From the NCBI RefSeq assembly GCF_013201685.1, contig NZ_CP053844.1:806001-870000 (forward strand): 64,000 bases of DNA, read 5' to 3'. The position numbers and the translations under genes are program-made. This document shows positions 35,326 through 45,488 of this stretch, piece after piece; position 1 is the stretch's first letter; each line of letters opens with the position of its first letter. Below the pieces are notes generated by a model that searched no databases, was not told where the DNA came from, and saw nothing but the letters and a program-made list of their open reading frames with translations. Source of the DNA: Campylobacter geochelonis. GTDB taxonomy: Bacteria; Campylobacterota; Campylobacteria; Campylobacterales; Campylobacteraceae.

Positions 35326-36405
35326 ATGATGAAAAGATATAATGTTTGTGTTATAAAAGGCGATGGTATCGGGCCTGAGATTATCGATGAGGCGATAAAA
35401 GTGCTTGATGTTGCTTCAAACAAATTTGGCTTTGAGATAAATTATGAGTATTTTTTGATGGGTGGGGCTGCGATTGATGTTTTTGGCGAGCCTTTGCCAA
35501 AAGAGACTTTGCAAAATGCGCTAAATTCAGACGCAGTACTTTTTGGTGCGATTGGCGGAGAAAAATGGGATAAGCTTGAAAGACATCTTCGCCCAGAAAG
35601 CGGACTTTTAAAGCTTAGAAAAGAGCTTGGAGTTTTTGCAAACTTGCGTCCGGCTGTAATCTTTGATGAGTTGATTGACGCTTCTAGTATAAAACCAGAA
35701 ATTCTAAGAGGCGTTGATATCATGGTAGTTCGTGAGCTAACTGGTGGAATTTACTTTGGGCAACCAAGAGAAATCACCAAAGACAGGGCATTTAACACTA
35801 TGGTTTACACAGCTGATGAGATAAAAAGAATAAGTAAAATCGCCTTTGAAGCGGCTTTAAAAAGACGTAAAAAAGTAACATTAGTCGATAAGGCAAATGT
35901 GCTTGAAACTAGCCAACTTTGGCGTGAAGTTGTGGTTGAAGTAGCAAAAGAATATCCAGAAATAACACTAGAATATATGTATGTAGATAACGCTGCAATG
36001 CAACTTGTTAGAAGTCCAGGGCAGTTTGATGTGCTTTTAACTGAAAATCTTTTTGGCGATATTTTAAGCGATGAAGCAAGTATGGTTTGTGGTTCGATAG
36101 GATTGCTTCCAAGTGCGAGTATAGGTGGAAAAGTTGGAATTTATGAGCCGATTCACGGAAGCGCTCCAGATATCGCAGGGCAGGGTATCGCAAACCCAAT
36201 CGCTACTATTTTAAGTGCAGCGATGATGTTAAGATATGCGTTTGATGAAACAGCCGCGGCTGATTGTATAGAAAGTGCGATAAAAGCGGTCTTAAAAGAT
36301 GGTTATAGAACAAGAGATATCGCAAGCTATGGAGCTAAAGAGATTTGCTCAACTGAAGAGATAGGCACGATTATAAGTGATTATGTAAGAAATGACGAGC
36401 GATAA
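35326..36405 (+). CDS. leuB: 3-isopropylmalate dehydrogenase
   Basis: A 359-aa NAD-dependent decarboxylating dehydrogenase of leucine synthesis. [46 protein letters not shown] and [13 protein letters not shown] are all conserved. Two ATGs in tandem (35326, 35329) follow AAGGAAG. Its 3' end overlaps the next gene by 14 bases. Confidence 0.96.
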   Translation: MMKRYNVCVIKGDGIGPEIIDEAIKVLDVASNKFGFEINYEYFLMGGAAIDVFGEPLPKETLQNALNSDAVLFGAIGGEKWDKLERHLRPESGLLKLRKELGVFANLRPAVIFDELIDASSIKPEILRGVDIMVVRELTGGIYFGQPREITKDRAFNTMVYTADEIKRISKIAFEAALKRRKKVTLVDKANVLETSQLWREVVVEVAKEYPEITLEYMYVDNAAMQLVRSPGQFDVLLTENLFGDILSDEASMVCGSIGLLPSASIGGKVGIYEPIHGSAPDIAGQGIANPIATILSAAMMLRYAFDETAAADCIESAIKAVLKDGYRTRDIASYGAKEICSTEEIGTIISDYVRNDER

Positions 36406-36631
36406 ACTGACAAAAGCACTCATTTATGAGTCGCAAGGGCTTATAAATGATGCTTTAGAAATTTATAAAGAAATTTTAAAAATCGAACCGACAAACAAAG
36501 ATGCGCTTGTTTCTATGCAACGACTTATAAATTTAAATGATACAAAAATAGATAAAGATATGTTAAAACTATTTTTAAGTGATAAAAAAGAGGATATTGA
36601 AAAATTTAAAAGGTGGCTTGTTGAGATATGA
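36392..36631 (+). CDS. small TPR-like protein
   Basis: A 79-aa protein with one to two tetratricopeptide-like helices: [32 protein letters not shown]. It overlaps leuB and the CiaD-like gene. In C. jejuni a small gene (Cj0787) occupies the same place before ciaD. Its function is unknown; a chaperone-like or scaffolding role for its neighbour is speculative. Confidence 0.65.
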   Translation: MTSDKLTKALIYESQGLINDALEIYKEILKIEPTNKDALVSMQRLINLNDTKIDKDMLKLFLSDKKEDIEKFKRWLVEI

Positions 36632-37239
36632 GACTTGAAGAGATGACAAAACTTATCATACAAGAGTTAAAAGCTGTAAATGAAGGTGTTATTGATGATA
36701 AAAATGAGAGTTTAGATACTAAAAAAGGTGAAAATACTAGCCTAAATTTAGATAAAAAAGAGAATTTAACCATGAATTCAGAGTCTTTAAATTCAAAAAT
36801 AGAGCCAGATGAAAGCTTAAATTTAAAAAATATATCCAAACTCTCCAAAGAGCAGGGTACAAGCAGTGTAGAAAAAGAGATAAATTTAAACGAAAAACCA
36901 CATTCTAGCGTATCTAATGCTTTACTTAAAGATGAAGAAAAAGTTATGATGCTTAACAATAACACTAAAAATGGCGATTTAAAAACTAGCATAAAAGATG
37001 ATGAAAGCGCTAGTTTGGCTAAAGAAAAAAAAGAAGAAATTGATGAGCTGTATGCTAAAATTCAAGCTTTAAAAGAGGAGCAAAAAGAGTTTTTGCTATC
37101 CGTTCAAGAGCGAATTTTAGTGCTTTTTGAAGGACTTAATAACTTTGATAAGGGTGATATCGAAGCGCGCGTTGAGCTAAATCTCAAATTTATGGAATTC
37201 TTGCTTGCAACTATCGATAACAAACTTAAAAATCTTTAA
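36628..37239 (+). CDS. CiaD-like protein (positional homologue of Cj0788)
   Basis: A 203-aa polar protein. The N-terminus ([16 protein letters not shown]) is helical, the middle (about 20-125) is low-complexity K/E/N/S/L-rich, and the C-terminus (about 125-203) is a conserved-looking helical domain with SVQERILVLFEGLNNF and LKFMEFLLATID. It sits between a TPR gene and cca-purU, as ciaD does in C. jejuni, where CiaD is a secreted effector. It is longer than I recall for C. jejuni CiaD (about 163 aa) because of the middle. Homology is inferred from context and remembered C-terminal pattern. Confidence 0.55.
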   Translation: MRLEEMTKLIIQELKAVNEGVIDDKNESLDTKKGENTSLNLDKKENLTMNSESLNSKIEPDESLNLKNISKLSKEQGTSSVEKEINLNEKPHSSVSNALLKDEEKVMMLNNNTKNGDLKTSIKDDESASLAKEKKEEIDELYAKIQALKEEQKEFLLSVQERILVLFEGLNNFDKGDIEARVELNLKFMEFLLATIDNKLKNL

Positions 37240-38344
37240 AAACAAAGATTTCATAAAACTAAAAAATTTACTTGCAAAACATACAAAACGCGCATATTTC
37301 GTTGGTGGATTTGTGCGCGATACATTGCTTAAAAAAGAGTGTTTTGATATCGATATAGAAATTTATGATATCGACACATATAAGTTTAACCATCTTATGG
37401 AAGAAATTGGCGCTGATGGAGTTGGAAAAAACTTTTTTGTCTATAAATACAAAAATTTTGATATTGCACTTGCTCGCACGGAAAATAAGTGTGGGGTAGG
37501 GCATAAGGCGTTTGAAGTTGCGGTTTGTAATGATGAAAAACTTGGGGCGAAAAGGCGTGATTTTACTATAAATTCAATCATGATAAACATCTTCACTGGC
37601 GAAATTTTAGACTTTTATGGTGGGCAAGATGACCTAAAAAAAGGAATTTTGCGCGTTGTTGATGAGAAAACTTTTGTTGAAGATAGCCTTAGAGTTTTAA
37701 GGGCAATCCAGTTTGTAGCAAGGTTTGATTTAAGCGTTGATAAAAAAAGCTTTGAACTTATGAAAAGTATAAATTTAACTGATTTAAGCAAAGATAGAAT
37801 TTCATCTGAACTTATCAAATTTTTCCGTGCAAAAAATCAGGCCTTAGGTTTTAGGCTAATTTGTGATTTAGGTGTTGATAAGTTTTTGTTTGGAGTTAAA
37901 TTTATAAAAGTTGAAGAAGAAAAGTTTATTAAATTTATAGAACAAAAGGCTAAATTTATAGATGATGAGATGTTTTTTCTGTACGCTTTGACTAATTTTT
38001 TTAAACTTGATAAGATAAAAACCTTGCAAAGGTTAAATTTAGCTATAAGATATAAAAGAATTATTAAAGAGCCATTTTTTATAAAATTAACTGATAAAAA
38101 TCTTATGCAAATCGCTCTAAACATTTCTTTAAAAAATTGGCTTGGACTTTATAGTAAAAACCGCATAAAAAAAGCAAAAGAGCTTGGAGTATATAACGCT
38201 AAATTTGAACCAAAAGTTGATATAGAAAGCATTTTAAAAGCTGGATTTCAGGGCAAAGATATAGCAAATGAGATAAAAAAGGCTCAAAATTTGGAGATTA
38301 TAAAATATTTAGCAAAGAAAAAGCCCAAATTTGGTAAAATATAG
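37205..38344 (+). CDS. cca: CCA-adding tRNA nucleotidyltransferase family protein
   Basis: A 379-aa class II nucleotidyltransferase. The head domain has YFVGGFVRDTLL, the DxD pair in FDIDIEIYD, KRRDFTINSIMINIFTG, and FVEDSLRVLRAIQFVARF. It adds or repairs the 3' CCA of tRNAs. It overlaps the CiaD-like gene by 35 bases, so the exact start could be further in. Confidence 0.88.
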   Translation: MQLSITNLKIFKNKDFIKLKNLLAKHTKRAYFVGGFVRDTLLKKECFDIDIEIYDIDTYKFNHLMEEIGADGVGKNFFVYKYKNFDIALARTENKCGVGHKAFEVAVCNDEKLGAKRRDFTINSIMINIFTGEILDFYGGQDDLKKGILRVVDEKTFVEDSLRVLRAIQFVARFDLSVDKKSFELMKSINLTDLSKDRISSELIKFFRAKNQALGFRLICDLGVDKFLFGVKFIKVEEEKFIKFIEQKAKFIDDEMFFLYALTNFFKLDKIKTLQRLNLAIRYKRIIKEPFFIKLTDKNLMQIALNISLKNWLGLYSKNRIKKAKELGVYNAKFEPKVDIESILKAGFQGKDIANEIKKAQNLEIIKYLAKKKPKFGKI

Positions 38345-38370
38345 GTTTGTTTATAAAAAAGGTTAAATTT

Positions 38371-39207
38371 ATGAAAGATTATATACTAAAAATTGATTGC
38401 ACAGATGAAAAAGGTCTGATTTACCGCATTTCAGACATTATCTTTAAATATGGCTTAAATATCGATAATAACAGTGAATTTGTCGATCATGAGCATGATA
38501 GATTTTTCTTCCGTGCTGTTATTAAAACAGACAAGGATATCGATGAGAGTGGGTTTTGTGGGAATTTAAGCGCGGTTCTTCCAAAGGCAAATATTATCTT
38601 TAAAGAAAAAGCTAAAAAAAATGTCATCATCTTAGCTACGAAAGAGACGCACTGCTTGGGGGATTTGCTTATCAAATTTTATAGTGGCGAGCTTAATGCA
38701 AACATAAAAGCTGTGATTTCAAATCACGATAGTTTAAGAGACTTGGTTGAGAAGTTTAACTTGCCATATCATTTTATAAGTAGTGATGATATAAGCCGCG
38801 AGGAGCACGAAAAATTGGTGCTTGCAAAGATGAGCGAGTATAGTTTTGACTATGCTATTTTAGCAAAATACATGAGAATTCTCTCGCCAAATTTTGTAAA
38901 TGCGTATGAGGGTAAAATCATAAACATCCATCACTCATTTTTACCTGCATTTATAGGCGCTAATCCTTATAAACAAGCATATGAGCGTGGTGTTAAAATC
39001 ATCGGAGCGACTGCGCATTTTGTAAATAACGATCTTGATGAAGGTCCGATAATCGCTCAAGATATCACTATGGTAAACCACGAAATGAACTGGCAACAGA
39101 TGCGTGAGGCTGGGCGTTATGTAGAGAAAAATGTTCTTGGCAAGGCGATTGATTTGGTGCTTGATGATAGGATTTTTATTTATAAAAACAAAACGGTGAT
39201 TTTTTAG
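38371..39207 (+). CDS. purU: formyltetrahydrofolate deformylase
   Basis: A 278-aa enzyme releasing formate from 10-formyl-THF. An ACT domain comprises about 1-80 (ILKIDCTDEKGLIYRISDII) and the hydrolase part has INIHHSFLPAF and GATAHFVNNDLDEGPII with the catalytic Asn-His-Asp set. The start at 38371 is preferred over the upstream TTG at 38347, because AAAAAAGG lies at a normal distance before it. The gene order cca-purU is as in C. jejuni. Confidence 0.93.
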   Translation: MKDYILKIDCTDEKGLIYRISDIIFKYGLNIDNNSEFVDHEHDRFFFRAVIKTDKDIDESGFCGNLSAVLPKANIIFKEKAKKNVIILATKETHCLGDLLIKFYSGELNANIKAVISNHDSLRDLVEKFNLPYHFISSDDISREEHEKLVLAKMSEYSFDYAILAKYMRILSPNFVNAYEGKIINIHHSFLPAFIGANPYKQAYERGVKIIGATAHFVNNDLDEGPIIAQDITMVNHEMNWQQMREAGRYVEKNVLGKAIDLVLDDRIFIYKNKTVIF

Positions 39208-39681
39208 ATGTTTAACATCGTTCTTGTAAGCCCGCAAATCCCGCAAAACACGGGCGCGATAGGAAGGCTTTGTGTGAATGGAAATTTAAATCTTCACATT
39301 ATAAAGCCAACTATTTTTAGTCTTGATGAAAAGGCGGTTAGGCGCGCTGGGTTGGATTATTGGCATAAGTTAAATCCTAAGATTTGGGAGAGTTTGGATG
39401 AGTTTTTAGAGGCAAATTCTAATAAATTTGATAGATTTTTCTTTGCTACTACAAAGAGCAAAACGCCATATTTTGAAGCTAAATTTTTACCAGGTGATTA
39501 TCTGTTTTTTGGCGGGGAAAGCACTGGGCTTCCGATGGAGTTAATGAAAAAAAAGTGGGAAAATGCGATAACTATACCGATGGGAAAAGATGGCAGAAGC
39601 CTAAATTTAGCCATTAGCGTTGGTATTGTTGCTTATGAGGCGATTAGACAAAATTTTTTAAATTTTGAAGGCGTTGTATGA
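39208..39681 (+). CDS. trmL: tRNA (cytidine/uridine-34 2'-O-) methyltransferase
   Basis: A 157-aa SPOUT methyltransferase. The three knot motifs are present: PQIPQNTGAIGRLC near the start, LFFGGESTGLP in the middle and IPMGKDGRSLNLAISVGIVAYEA at the end. It modifies the wobble base of tRNA-Leu in E. coli. It abuts the purU stop and overlaps the next gene by 4 bases. Confidence 0.92.
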   Translation: MFNIVLVSPQIPQNTGAIGRLCVNGNLNLHIIKPTIFSLDEKAVRRAGLDYWHKLNPKIWESLDEFLEANSNKFDRFFFATTKSKTPYFEAKFLPGDYLFFGGESTGLPMELMKKKWENAITIPMGKDGRSLNLAISVGIVAYEAIRQNFLNFEGVV

Positions 39682-41114
39682 AAAAACTACTTGCTTTGAT
39701 TTTTTTATCTATAGTTGTTTTTGCATCTGCTTTTAAATTCGATACTCAAAGTGTTTCAAACACATCAAATGAAACGCCAAAAAAAGAGCTTAAAATCGCA
39801 ACTTTTAATGTAGAAAATCTTTTCGATGGACAAAATAATGGCAATGAATACAGCGATTTTAAAATCGGAAAGTCTAATTGGAGTAATGAAAAATACCTTA
39901 GAAAGCTAGATAGACTCTCTTCTTTACTTAAAGAGCTAGATGCTGATATCATCGGACTTCAAGAGATAGAAAATATGCAAGTTTTATCAAATTTAGCCAA
40001 AAAAAGCGGATATAAATACTACGAGTTTTCTAAAAGCAAAAACTCACCTTTTGGGGTTGGTGTACTTTCAAAAATAAAAATAAAAAATAAAGAAATTTAC
40101 CGCGTGCCAAATGTAAAAACTAGGGATATTTTACGCGTTGATTTTGCAGTTAGTGGTGGTGAATTTTCTGTATTTATAAACCATTTTCCAGCAGCAAAAA
40201 ATCCACTAAATGAAAGAAAAGCCGCAGCTAGAGTGCTTAGAAACGCTTCAAAAGATGTTAAAAACGCAATTTTGCTTGGGGATTTTAACACAGATTTTGG
40301 TTCGCGCTCTTTGCTAAATGAGATTATAAATGATGGTTTTATAGATCTTTGGAGTACGATAAGTAGGGTAAAAAGAAGCTCGCATATCGCAAACAGAGCG
40401 ATTGATCATATCTTGCTAAGTGAAAGTTTTTTTCAAAACTCTTATAAAAAAGATAGTTTTAAAGTATTTTTGTCAAGTAAATTTTATGATAGGAAAAATT
40501 CCATTTCAGACCACTATCCGATATATTTTACTCTAAATTTAAGCTTTGATAAAGGTGTGCAAAATATACAAACAAAGTCAAATTTGACGCAGAATTCAAG
40601 CGAAAAATCACAGCTAAATTCAAAAGCAAATTCTACTTTGAATTTAAGCGAAATTTATGGCAAAAGTGTCACTTCACCAACTCTTATAAACTCAGCTGTG
40701 GTTACATATAAAGATAAATATGGCTTTAGCATAGCGCAAAGTGATGGGCGTGGGGTTTATGTTTTTGATAGATATAGTGAGTTAGGTGTTGGAAATATGG
40801 TTGATTTGGTTGTTTATGAAACTGATTTTTATAAAAATAACTTTCAGATATCAGACTTTAAAATAACTAAAATTTATGATAAAGTAGTCGATATCGCGCC
40901 ATATACGCTTTCTCAAAACAAACTTGCTAAGGCAAGACATGGCGATGTTATAAGTAGCATAAGTGGCGATGTAAAAGATGGTAAATTTAGTACTAAATTT
41001 GGAGAAGTTTCGATATATGGGATAAAGAAAAAGGTTCAAAATGGCAAAAATCAGACATTTAAAAACGCTTTTGTAACCGTATATAAAGGGCAAAAGGAGA
41101 TAGTGGTTAGATGA
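39678..41114 (+). CDS. secreted endonuclease/exonuclease/phosphatase-family protein
   Basis: A 478-aa protein. Residues 1-18 are a signal peptide (LLALIFLSIVVFASA). Residues about 38-290 form the EEP domain: IATFNVENLFDG, DIIGLQEIENM, FINHFPAAKNP, LLGDFNTDFGSRSL and SISDHYPIYF, giving the Asn, Glu, Asp and His catalytic set. An S/N-rich linker leads to a C-terminal domain (about 325-478) that looks like an OB-fold DNA-binding module. It is probably an extracellular or periplasmic DNase. The lipid phosphatase alternative is less likely. Confidence 0.82.
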   Translation: MKKLLALIFLSIVVFASAFKFDTQSVSNTSNETPKKELKIATFNVENLFDGQNNGNEYSDFKIGKSNWSNEKYLRKLDRLSSLLKELDADIIGLQEIENMQVLSNLAKKSGYKYYEFSKSKNSPFGVGVLSKIKIKNKEIYRVPNVKTRDILRVDFAVSGGEFSVFINHFPAAKNPLNERKAAARVLRNASKDVKNAILLGDFNTDFGSRSLLNEIINDGFIDLWSTISRVKRSSHIANRAIDHILLSESFFQNSYKKDSFKVFLSSKFYDRKNSISDHYPIYFTLNLSFDKGVQNIQTKSNLTQNSSEKSQLNSKANSTLNLSEIYGKSVTSPTLINSAVVTYKDKYGFSIAQSDGRGVYVFDRYSELGVGNMVDLVVYETDFYKNNFQISDFKITKIYDKVVDIAPYTLSQNKLAKARHGDVISSISGDVKDGKFSTKFGEVSIYGIKKKVQNGKNQTFKNAFVTVYKGQKEIVVR

Positions 41115-41233
41115 ATTTTGTAGTAACTTGTGCATTTGTGATTTTTATGATAGTTTTGGTGGTTGGATTTAACAAACAGATGAAAGAAAAAAACGATAAA
41201 AGAGAAGAAAAAAAAGAGAAAAGAGGAAGATAG
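41111..41233 (+). CDS. 40-aa membrane protein with K/E tail
   Basis: A short frame starting in the ATGA overlap with the nuclease gene and ending three bases before the glyS ATG. Residues 1-20 (MNFVVTCAFVIFMIVLVVGF) are one transmembrane helix; the other 20 residues are almost all K, E, R, D, N. The tight spacing on both sides supports translation. Function unknown. Confidence 0.6.
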   Translation: MNFVVTCAFVIFMIVLVVGFNKQMKEKNDKREEKKEKRGR

Positions 41234-41236
41234 ATA

Positions 41237-43258
41237 ATGGGACTTTTAATAGAAATAGGAGTTGAAGAACTCCCAGCAATACCGTTTTTAAAAGAGTATA
41301 AAAACATAGTGCCAAAGTGGAAAAATGTGTTAGATAAATTTGGCTTTGATGATGAATTTAGGTTTGAATTTACACCACGACGCCTAGTTTTAATCCACGA
41401 TAACTTTGCAAGCAGACAAAAAGATCAAGTTATAGAAAAAATCGGAGCGCCAAAACAAGTAGCGCTTAAAGATGGCGTTTGGAGTAAAGCAGCTCTTAGT
41501 TTTGCAGATAAAGTTGGCATTAGTGTTGATGAGCTTAGTTTTAAAGAGATTGATGGTAAGGAAGTTTTATACCATAAAAGCGTGCAAAAAGGCGAGCGAA
41601 GTCAAGATGTTTTTAAGGATATGATAGATGAGTTTTTACGCTCGCTTAGCTTTGGAAAGTCGATGAGATGGGGTGCGAATAGCTTTGAATTTATACGTCC
41701 GATTCGCTCTTTGGCTTGTGTTTTTAATGGCGAAAATATCGATATGAATCTCTTTGGCGTTAGCTCAAAAATGGGATTTTATCCGCATAGAAACTTTGGA
41801 TATGAGCTTGTAGAGTTTAAAAATGAGGCTGAGTATTTTGACAAACTTGCTAAAAATGGTGTGATTTTAGATAAAAACAAACGAGAAGAAAAAATTCTAG
41901 CTGAATTTTTGCAAATTGAAGCAAAAAGTGGATTTAAAATCGAAATCGATAGAGAGCTTCTTGATGAAGTTGTTGCTATCACAGAGTATCCAACAGCACT
42001 TTTAGGCGAGTTTGACAAAGAGTTTTTAGAAGTTCCAAAAGAGGTTATTATAACTTCGATGAGAGAAAACCAACGCTACTTCCCAGTCTTTGAAAATGGC
42101 GAGTTAAGCAACCATTTTGTAGTAGTTAGTAATGCGATAACTGATGATAATGAGCTGATTATAAAGGGTAATCAAAAGGTTTTAAGGGCGCGTTTAAGCG
42201 ATGCGATGTTCTTTTGGCAAAGTGATTTAAAGGCTGAATTTAGCCCAAATAAACTAAAAAATATCGTATATATGAAAGAGCTTGGAAGCGTTTATGATAA
42301 AAGCGTTAGGGAGCGAGAAATTGTGCGAAAATTTGCAAACATTTACGCTCACGAGCTAAAACTTGAGTTTGATGGAGATGTTGAAAGTGAGCTAGATAGG
42401 GCGGTTATGCTTAGCAAAGCGGATTTGACTACTTCTATGGTTGGTGAGTTTGGTGAGCTTCAAGGGGTTATAGGCGGATACTACGCAAAAGAGCGAAACG
42501 AACATCCGCTAGTCGTAAGAGCCATATCGCAACAATACCTTCCAACAGGCGAAAACAGCGAACTTCCAGAGGGAATTTTTGCTTCACTTGTAGCTATGAG
42601 TGCGAAGCTTGATACGCTTATGGCACTTTTTTCTATCGGTAAAATTCCAACTGGAAACAAAGATCCATATGCGCTTCGCCGTGCAGCAAATGGGCTTATA
42701 AAGATAGTATTGGAACAAGATATAAATTTTGACTTAAGAGCTATTTTACAAGGTTTGGCTAGTGGATATGCTAAATTTGAACTTTCTAAGCTTGAAGAGT
42801 TTATACTTGATAGGTTAAATACGATTTATGATGTAAATGCTTCGATTATAAATGCGTGTTTAAAAAGTGGCGAGAGCGATATAAAACGCTTAAATAGCGC
42901 GATTTTAGCGCTTGATGAGATAAGCAAAGAAGATGATTTTAGAGATAAATTTAGTACATTCAAACGCCTTGCAAATATCATAAAAGATGAAAAAATCGGC
43001 GAAGTTGATGAGTCATTTTTCCAACTCGATGCTGAAAAAGAGTTAAATTTGGCTTACAAAGCGCTAAATTTAGATGTTAAAGACTACAAAGAGTATCTAA
43101 ATCAGCTTTTTGGACTTAAATACAAGATAGATAAATTCTTTGATGATGTGATGATAAATGTCGATGACAAGAGTGTTAAGCTAAATAGAATCGCGCTGAT
43201 AGGGGCGATTTATAAGGCATTTTTAAAAGTTGCTGATATAAAAGAGATAAGTTTATAA
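41237..43258 (+). CDS. glyS: glycyl-tRNA synthetase, beta subunit
   Basis: A 673-aa beta subunit of the alpha2-beta2 bacterial GlyRS. The N-terminus LLIEIGVEELP, the MRWGANSFEFIRPIRSL segment, MRENQRYFPVF, VIGGYYAKERNEHPLV and the HD-like and C-terminal DPYALRRAANGLIKI motifs are typical. The alpha subunit glyQ is not in the window. A hairpin follows directly. Confidence 0.95.
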   Translation: MGLLIEIGVEELPAIPFLKEYKNIVPKWKNVLDKFGFDDEFRFEFTPRRLVLIHDNFASRQKDQVIEKIGAPKQVALKDGVWSKAALSFADKVGISVDELSFKEIDGKEVLYHKSVQKGERSQDVFKDMIDEFLRSLSFGKSMRWGANSFEFIRPIRSLACVFNGENIDMNLFGVSSKMGFYPHRNFGYELVEFKNEAEYFDKLAKNGVILDKNKREEKILAEFLQIEAKSGFKIEIDRELLDEVVAITEYPTALLGEFDKEFLEVPKEVIITSMRENQRYFPVFENGELSNHFVVVSNAITDDNELIIKGNQKVLRARLSDAMFFWQSDLKAEFSPNKLKNIVYMKELGSVYDKSVREREIVRKFANIYAHELKLEFDGDVESELDRAVMLSKADLTTSMVGEFGELQGVIGGYYAKERNEHPLVVRAISQQYLPTGENSELPEGIFASLVAMSAKLDTLMALFSIGKIPTGNKDPYALRRAANGLIKIVLEQDINFDLRAILQGLASGYAKFELSKLEEFILDRLNTIYDVNASIINACLKSGESDIKRLNSAILALDEISKEDDFRDKFSTFKRLANIIKDEKIGEVDESFFQLDAEKELNLAYKALNLDVKDYKEYLNQLFGLKYKIDKFFDDVMINVDDKSVKLNRIALIGAIYKAFLKVADIKEISL

Positions 43259-43866
43259 GCTTTATCACAAAGTGCGCTTATGAATTTAGGTGTACTTTGT
43301 GAGATGTTTTGATGTGCTTTAGAGAGTGATTTGGCAAATTTGTGGCACAAACTTTTTGTCTATGTATAACTATGTTTTTAAAAATTAACTACTAAATTAT
43401 TTAAAAATGTAAATTTAAAAAATACTTGCCTTTTGCTTCTTTGTGTTTTTGTAACATACTAAAATCAAGATTATAAATTCAATTTTTTGCGTAGTATTTG
43501 TTTTAAAATCACAAATCATCTCAATTTACTGTCATATCGTATGTTTTTAAGCTATATTTGTTTAAAAATCAGTTGCCTAGCATAAGTTTTATCAGATAAA
43601 TTTTAAATACAGATTTAAATCTTTATTTTAAATAAGCTGGTTGTATTTTGTGATGCAATATGGCAAAAATATTATATTTCAAAGTTTATCTTGCTAAAAA
43701 GAGGTGTCTTTAATGCTCAATCGCAACTTGTTTTAAAAGCTGATTTTGTCAAATTTATTTTATTCAACTCAAATCATTTTTAAATTTAATTAACTATATC
43801 AAAAAAATATATTTGCTTAATTTATATATATTAACAAATACTATCGAAAAGCTACTAGATACAAAT
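43259..43866. other. gene-free stretch between glyS and the SulP gene
   Basis: About 610 AT-rich bases between convergent genes. The left end has the glyS hairpin. No open frame with a ribosome site and no RNA gene was recognised. Confidence 0.5.
43265..43302 (+). terminator. hairpin after glyS
   Basis: TCACAAAGT (43265-43273) and ACTTTGTGA (43294-43302) pair perfectly over 9 bases, 7 bases after the glyS stop, followed by GATGTTTT. The 20-base loop is large for a terminator. Confidence 0.45.
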
Positions 43867-45411
43867 CTAAACTTTTCTAAGCTTACTGGCAGCTTCTAAG
43901 GCTTCTTGCGTTGAATTATAAATTTTAGTTAATTTTGCTATATGGCTCATTTGCGGTTTTTTAGCTTCGGTCTCATCCATGACTATAAAAATTTTGCTAT
44001 CTTTTTGCTCACTTATGATTTCTTCAAGCGCATAAATTGCCGATAGGTCTATAAATGGGACTTTTAAGCAGTCGATAATGATAAATTTAGCACTATTTGT
44101 AGCTTGAATTCCTTCTATAATTTTAGCAGTTGAACCAAAGAAAAACGCACCATTTATACTAAACACTCTTGTATCATCTAGGCCTAAAACACCTTGTTTG
44201 GCATGGTTATCAAGAACTATGCCGCTTTGTTTTGTTATACTATATATCAAAAAAATGCATGAGATAACCACGCCAACAAGCACAGCAACTATCAAGTCTA
44301 AAAATACAGTTAAGAAAAACACACTTATCATCACAATCAAATCGGCTTTTGGAGCGGTATTTAAACGCTTAAGCATACGATAATCAAGTATATCAATGCC
44401 TACTTTTATAAGTATAGCTGATAAAACTGGTATAGGTATAAAAGATACAATGGGTGCAAAAACTAGCACAACAAGCAGCAAAAATACTGAGTGTGTCACG
44501 CCAGAGAGCTTGTTTGTGCCGCCTGATTTGATATTTACAACTGTTCTCATAGTAGCTCCTGCTCCAGGAATCGCGCCAAAAAATCCGACAAATGCATTTC
44601 CGATACCTTGACCGATAAGCTCTTGATTTGAGTTATGCTTTGTTTTGGTGATAGAGTCGGCAACAAGCGATGTTAAAAGCGAGTCAATCGAGCCAAGAAC
44701 TGCAAGCATAAGCGCGTAAATAGTTATAATGCCAAGCTTTGAAAAATCAAAATTTGGCACAACAAAATCGGGAAATCCAACAGGAATTGTGCCAATTATC
44801 GCCACATCAAACCCAAAAACATAGCACAAAGGAGTTAGGACAATAAGCGTAAAAAGTGGCGCTGGAAGATAGCGAGTTAAAGACTTTGGTAAAAAATATA
44901 ACATTAAAAGTGCAACTAAACCGATAAAAAATGAAATGGGGCTAAAATTTAAAAACGTAGTAGGAAATTTAAGTAACGCATCTATACTGTTTCCAGCGCT
45001 TAATCCTCCTAAAATAGGGTTGATTTGAAGCAAAATGATGATAATGCCAACACCACTCATAAAGCCAGATATCACAGGATATGGGATAAATTTAACAAAT
45101 TTACCAAGCCTAAAAATCCCAAAGCAAATTTGAAAAATTCCAGATAAAACAAAAATCGCCATCACAACTGAAATATCATCTTTAAACATCAGCACGATAG
45201 AAGCGCAAACTACCGACATAGGCCCAGTTGGCCCAGAAACTTGCATTTTTGTTCCGCCAAAAATCGCAGCAAAAAACCCAAGCACAATCGCACCCCAAAG
45301 TCCAGCAGCAGCCCCAAGTCCACTTACTATACCAAACGCAAGTGCAAGTGGCAGCGCTACAATCCCAGCAGTAATCCCGCCTAAAATATTACTTGTGATA
45401 TTGCTTTTCAA
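43867..45411 (-). CDS. SulP-family inorganic anion transporter
   Basis: A 514-aa secondary transporter with 10 or more hydrophobic segments and a C-terminal STAS domain (about 400-510; VFSINGAFFFGSTAKI, FIIIDCLKVPFIDLSAIYALEEI). The N-terminal ITAGIVALPLALAFGIVSGLGAAAGLWG and the central GAIPGAGATMRTVVNIKSGG are characteristic. Substrates in this family include sulfate, bicarbonate and dicarboxylates. It starts at TTG behind AAAGGAGC. It is not clearly coupled to the ABC genes. Confidence 0.85.
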   Translation of the reverse strand: MKSNITSNILGGITAGIVALPLALAFGIVSGLGAAAGLWGAIVLGFFAAIFGGTKMQVSGPTGPMSVVCASIVLMFKDDISVVMAIFVLSGIFQICFGIFRLGKFVKFIPYPVISGFMSGVGIIIILLQINPILGGLSAGNSIDALLKFPTTFLNFSPISFFIGLVALLMLYFLPKSLTRYLPAPLFTLIVLTPLCYVFGFDVAIIGTIPVGFPDFVVPNFDFSKLGIITIYALMLAVLGSIDSLLTSLVADSITKTKHNSNQELIGQGIGNAFVGFFGAIPGAGATMRTVVNIKSGGTNKLSGVTHSVFLLLVVLVFAPIVSFIPIPVLSAILIKVGIDILDYRMLKRLNTAPKADLIVMISVFFLTVFLDLIVAVLVGVVISCIFLIYSITKQSGIVLDNHAKQGVLGLDDTRVFSINGAFFFGSTAKIIEGIQATNSAKFIIIDCLKVPFIDLSAIYALEEIISEQKDSKIFIVMDETEAKKPQMSHIAKLTKIYNSTQEALEAASKLRKV

Positions 45412-45488
45412 CTTAGCTCCTTTAAACTGTATTGTAACATTTGAGAGCTATTTTTTTGATAAATTTATTATTTTAACTTATCTATAAT

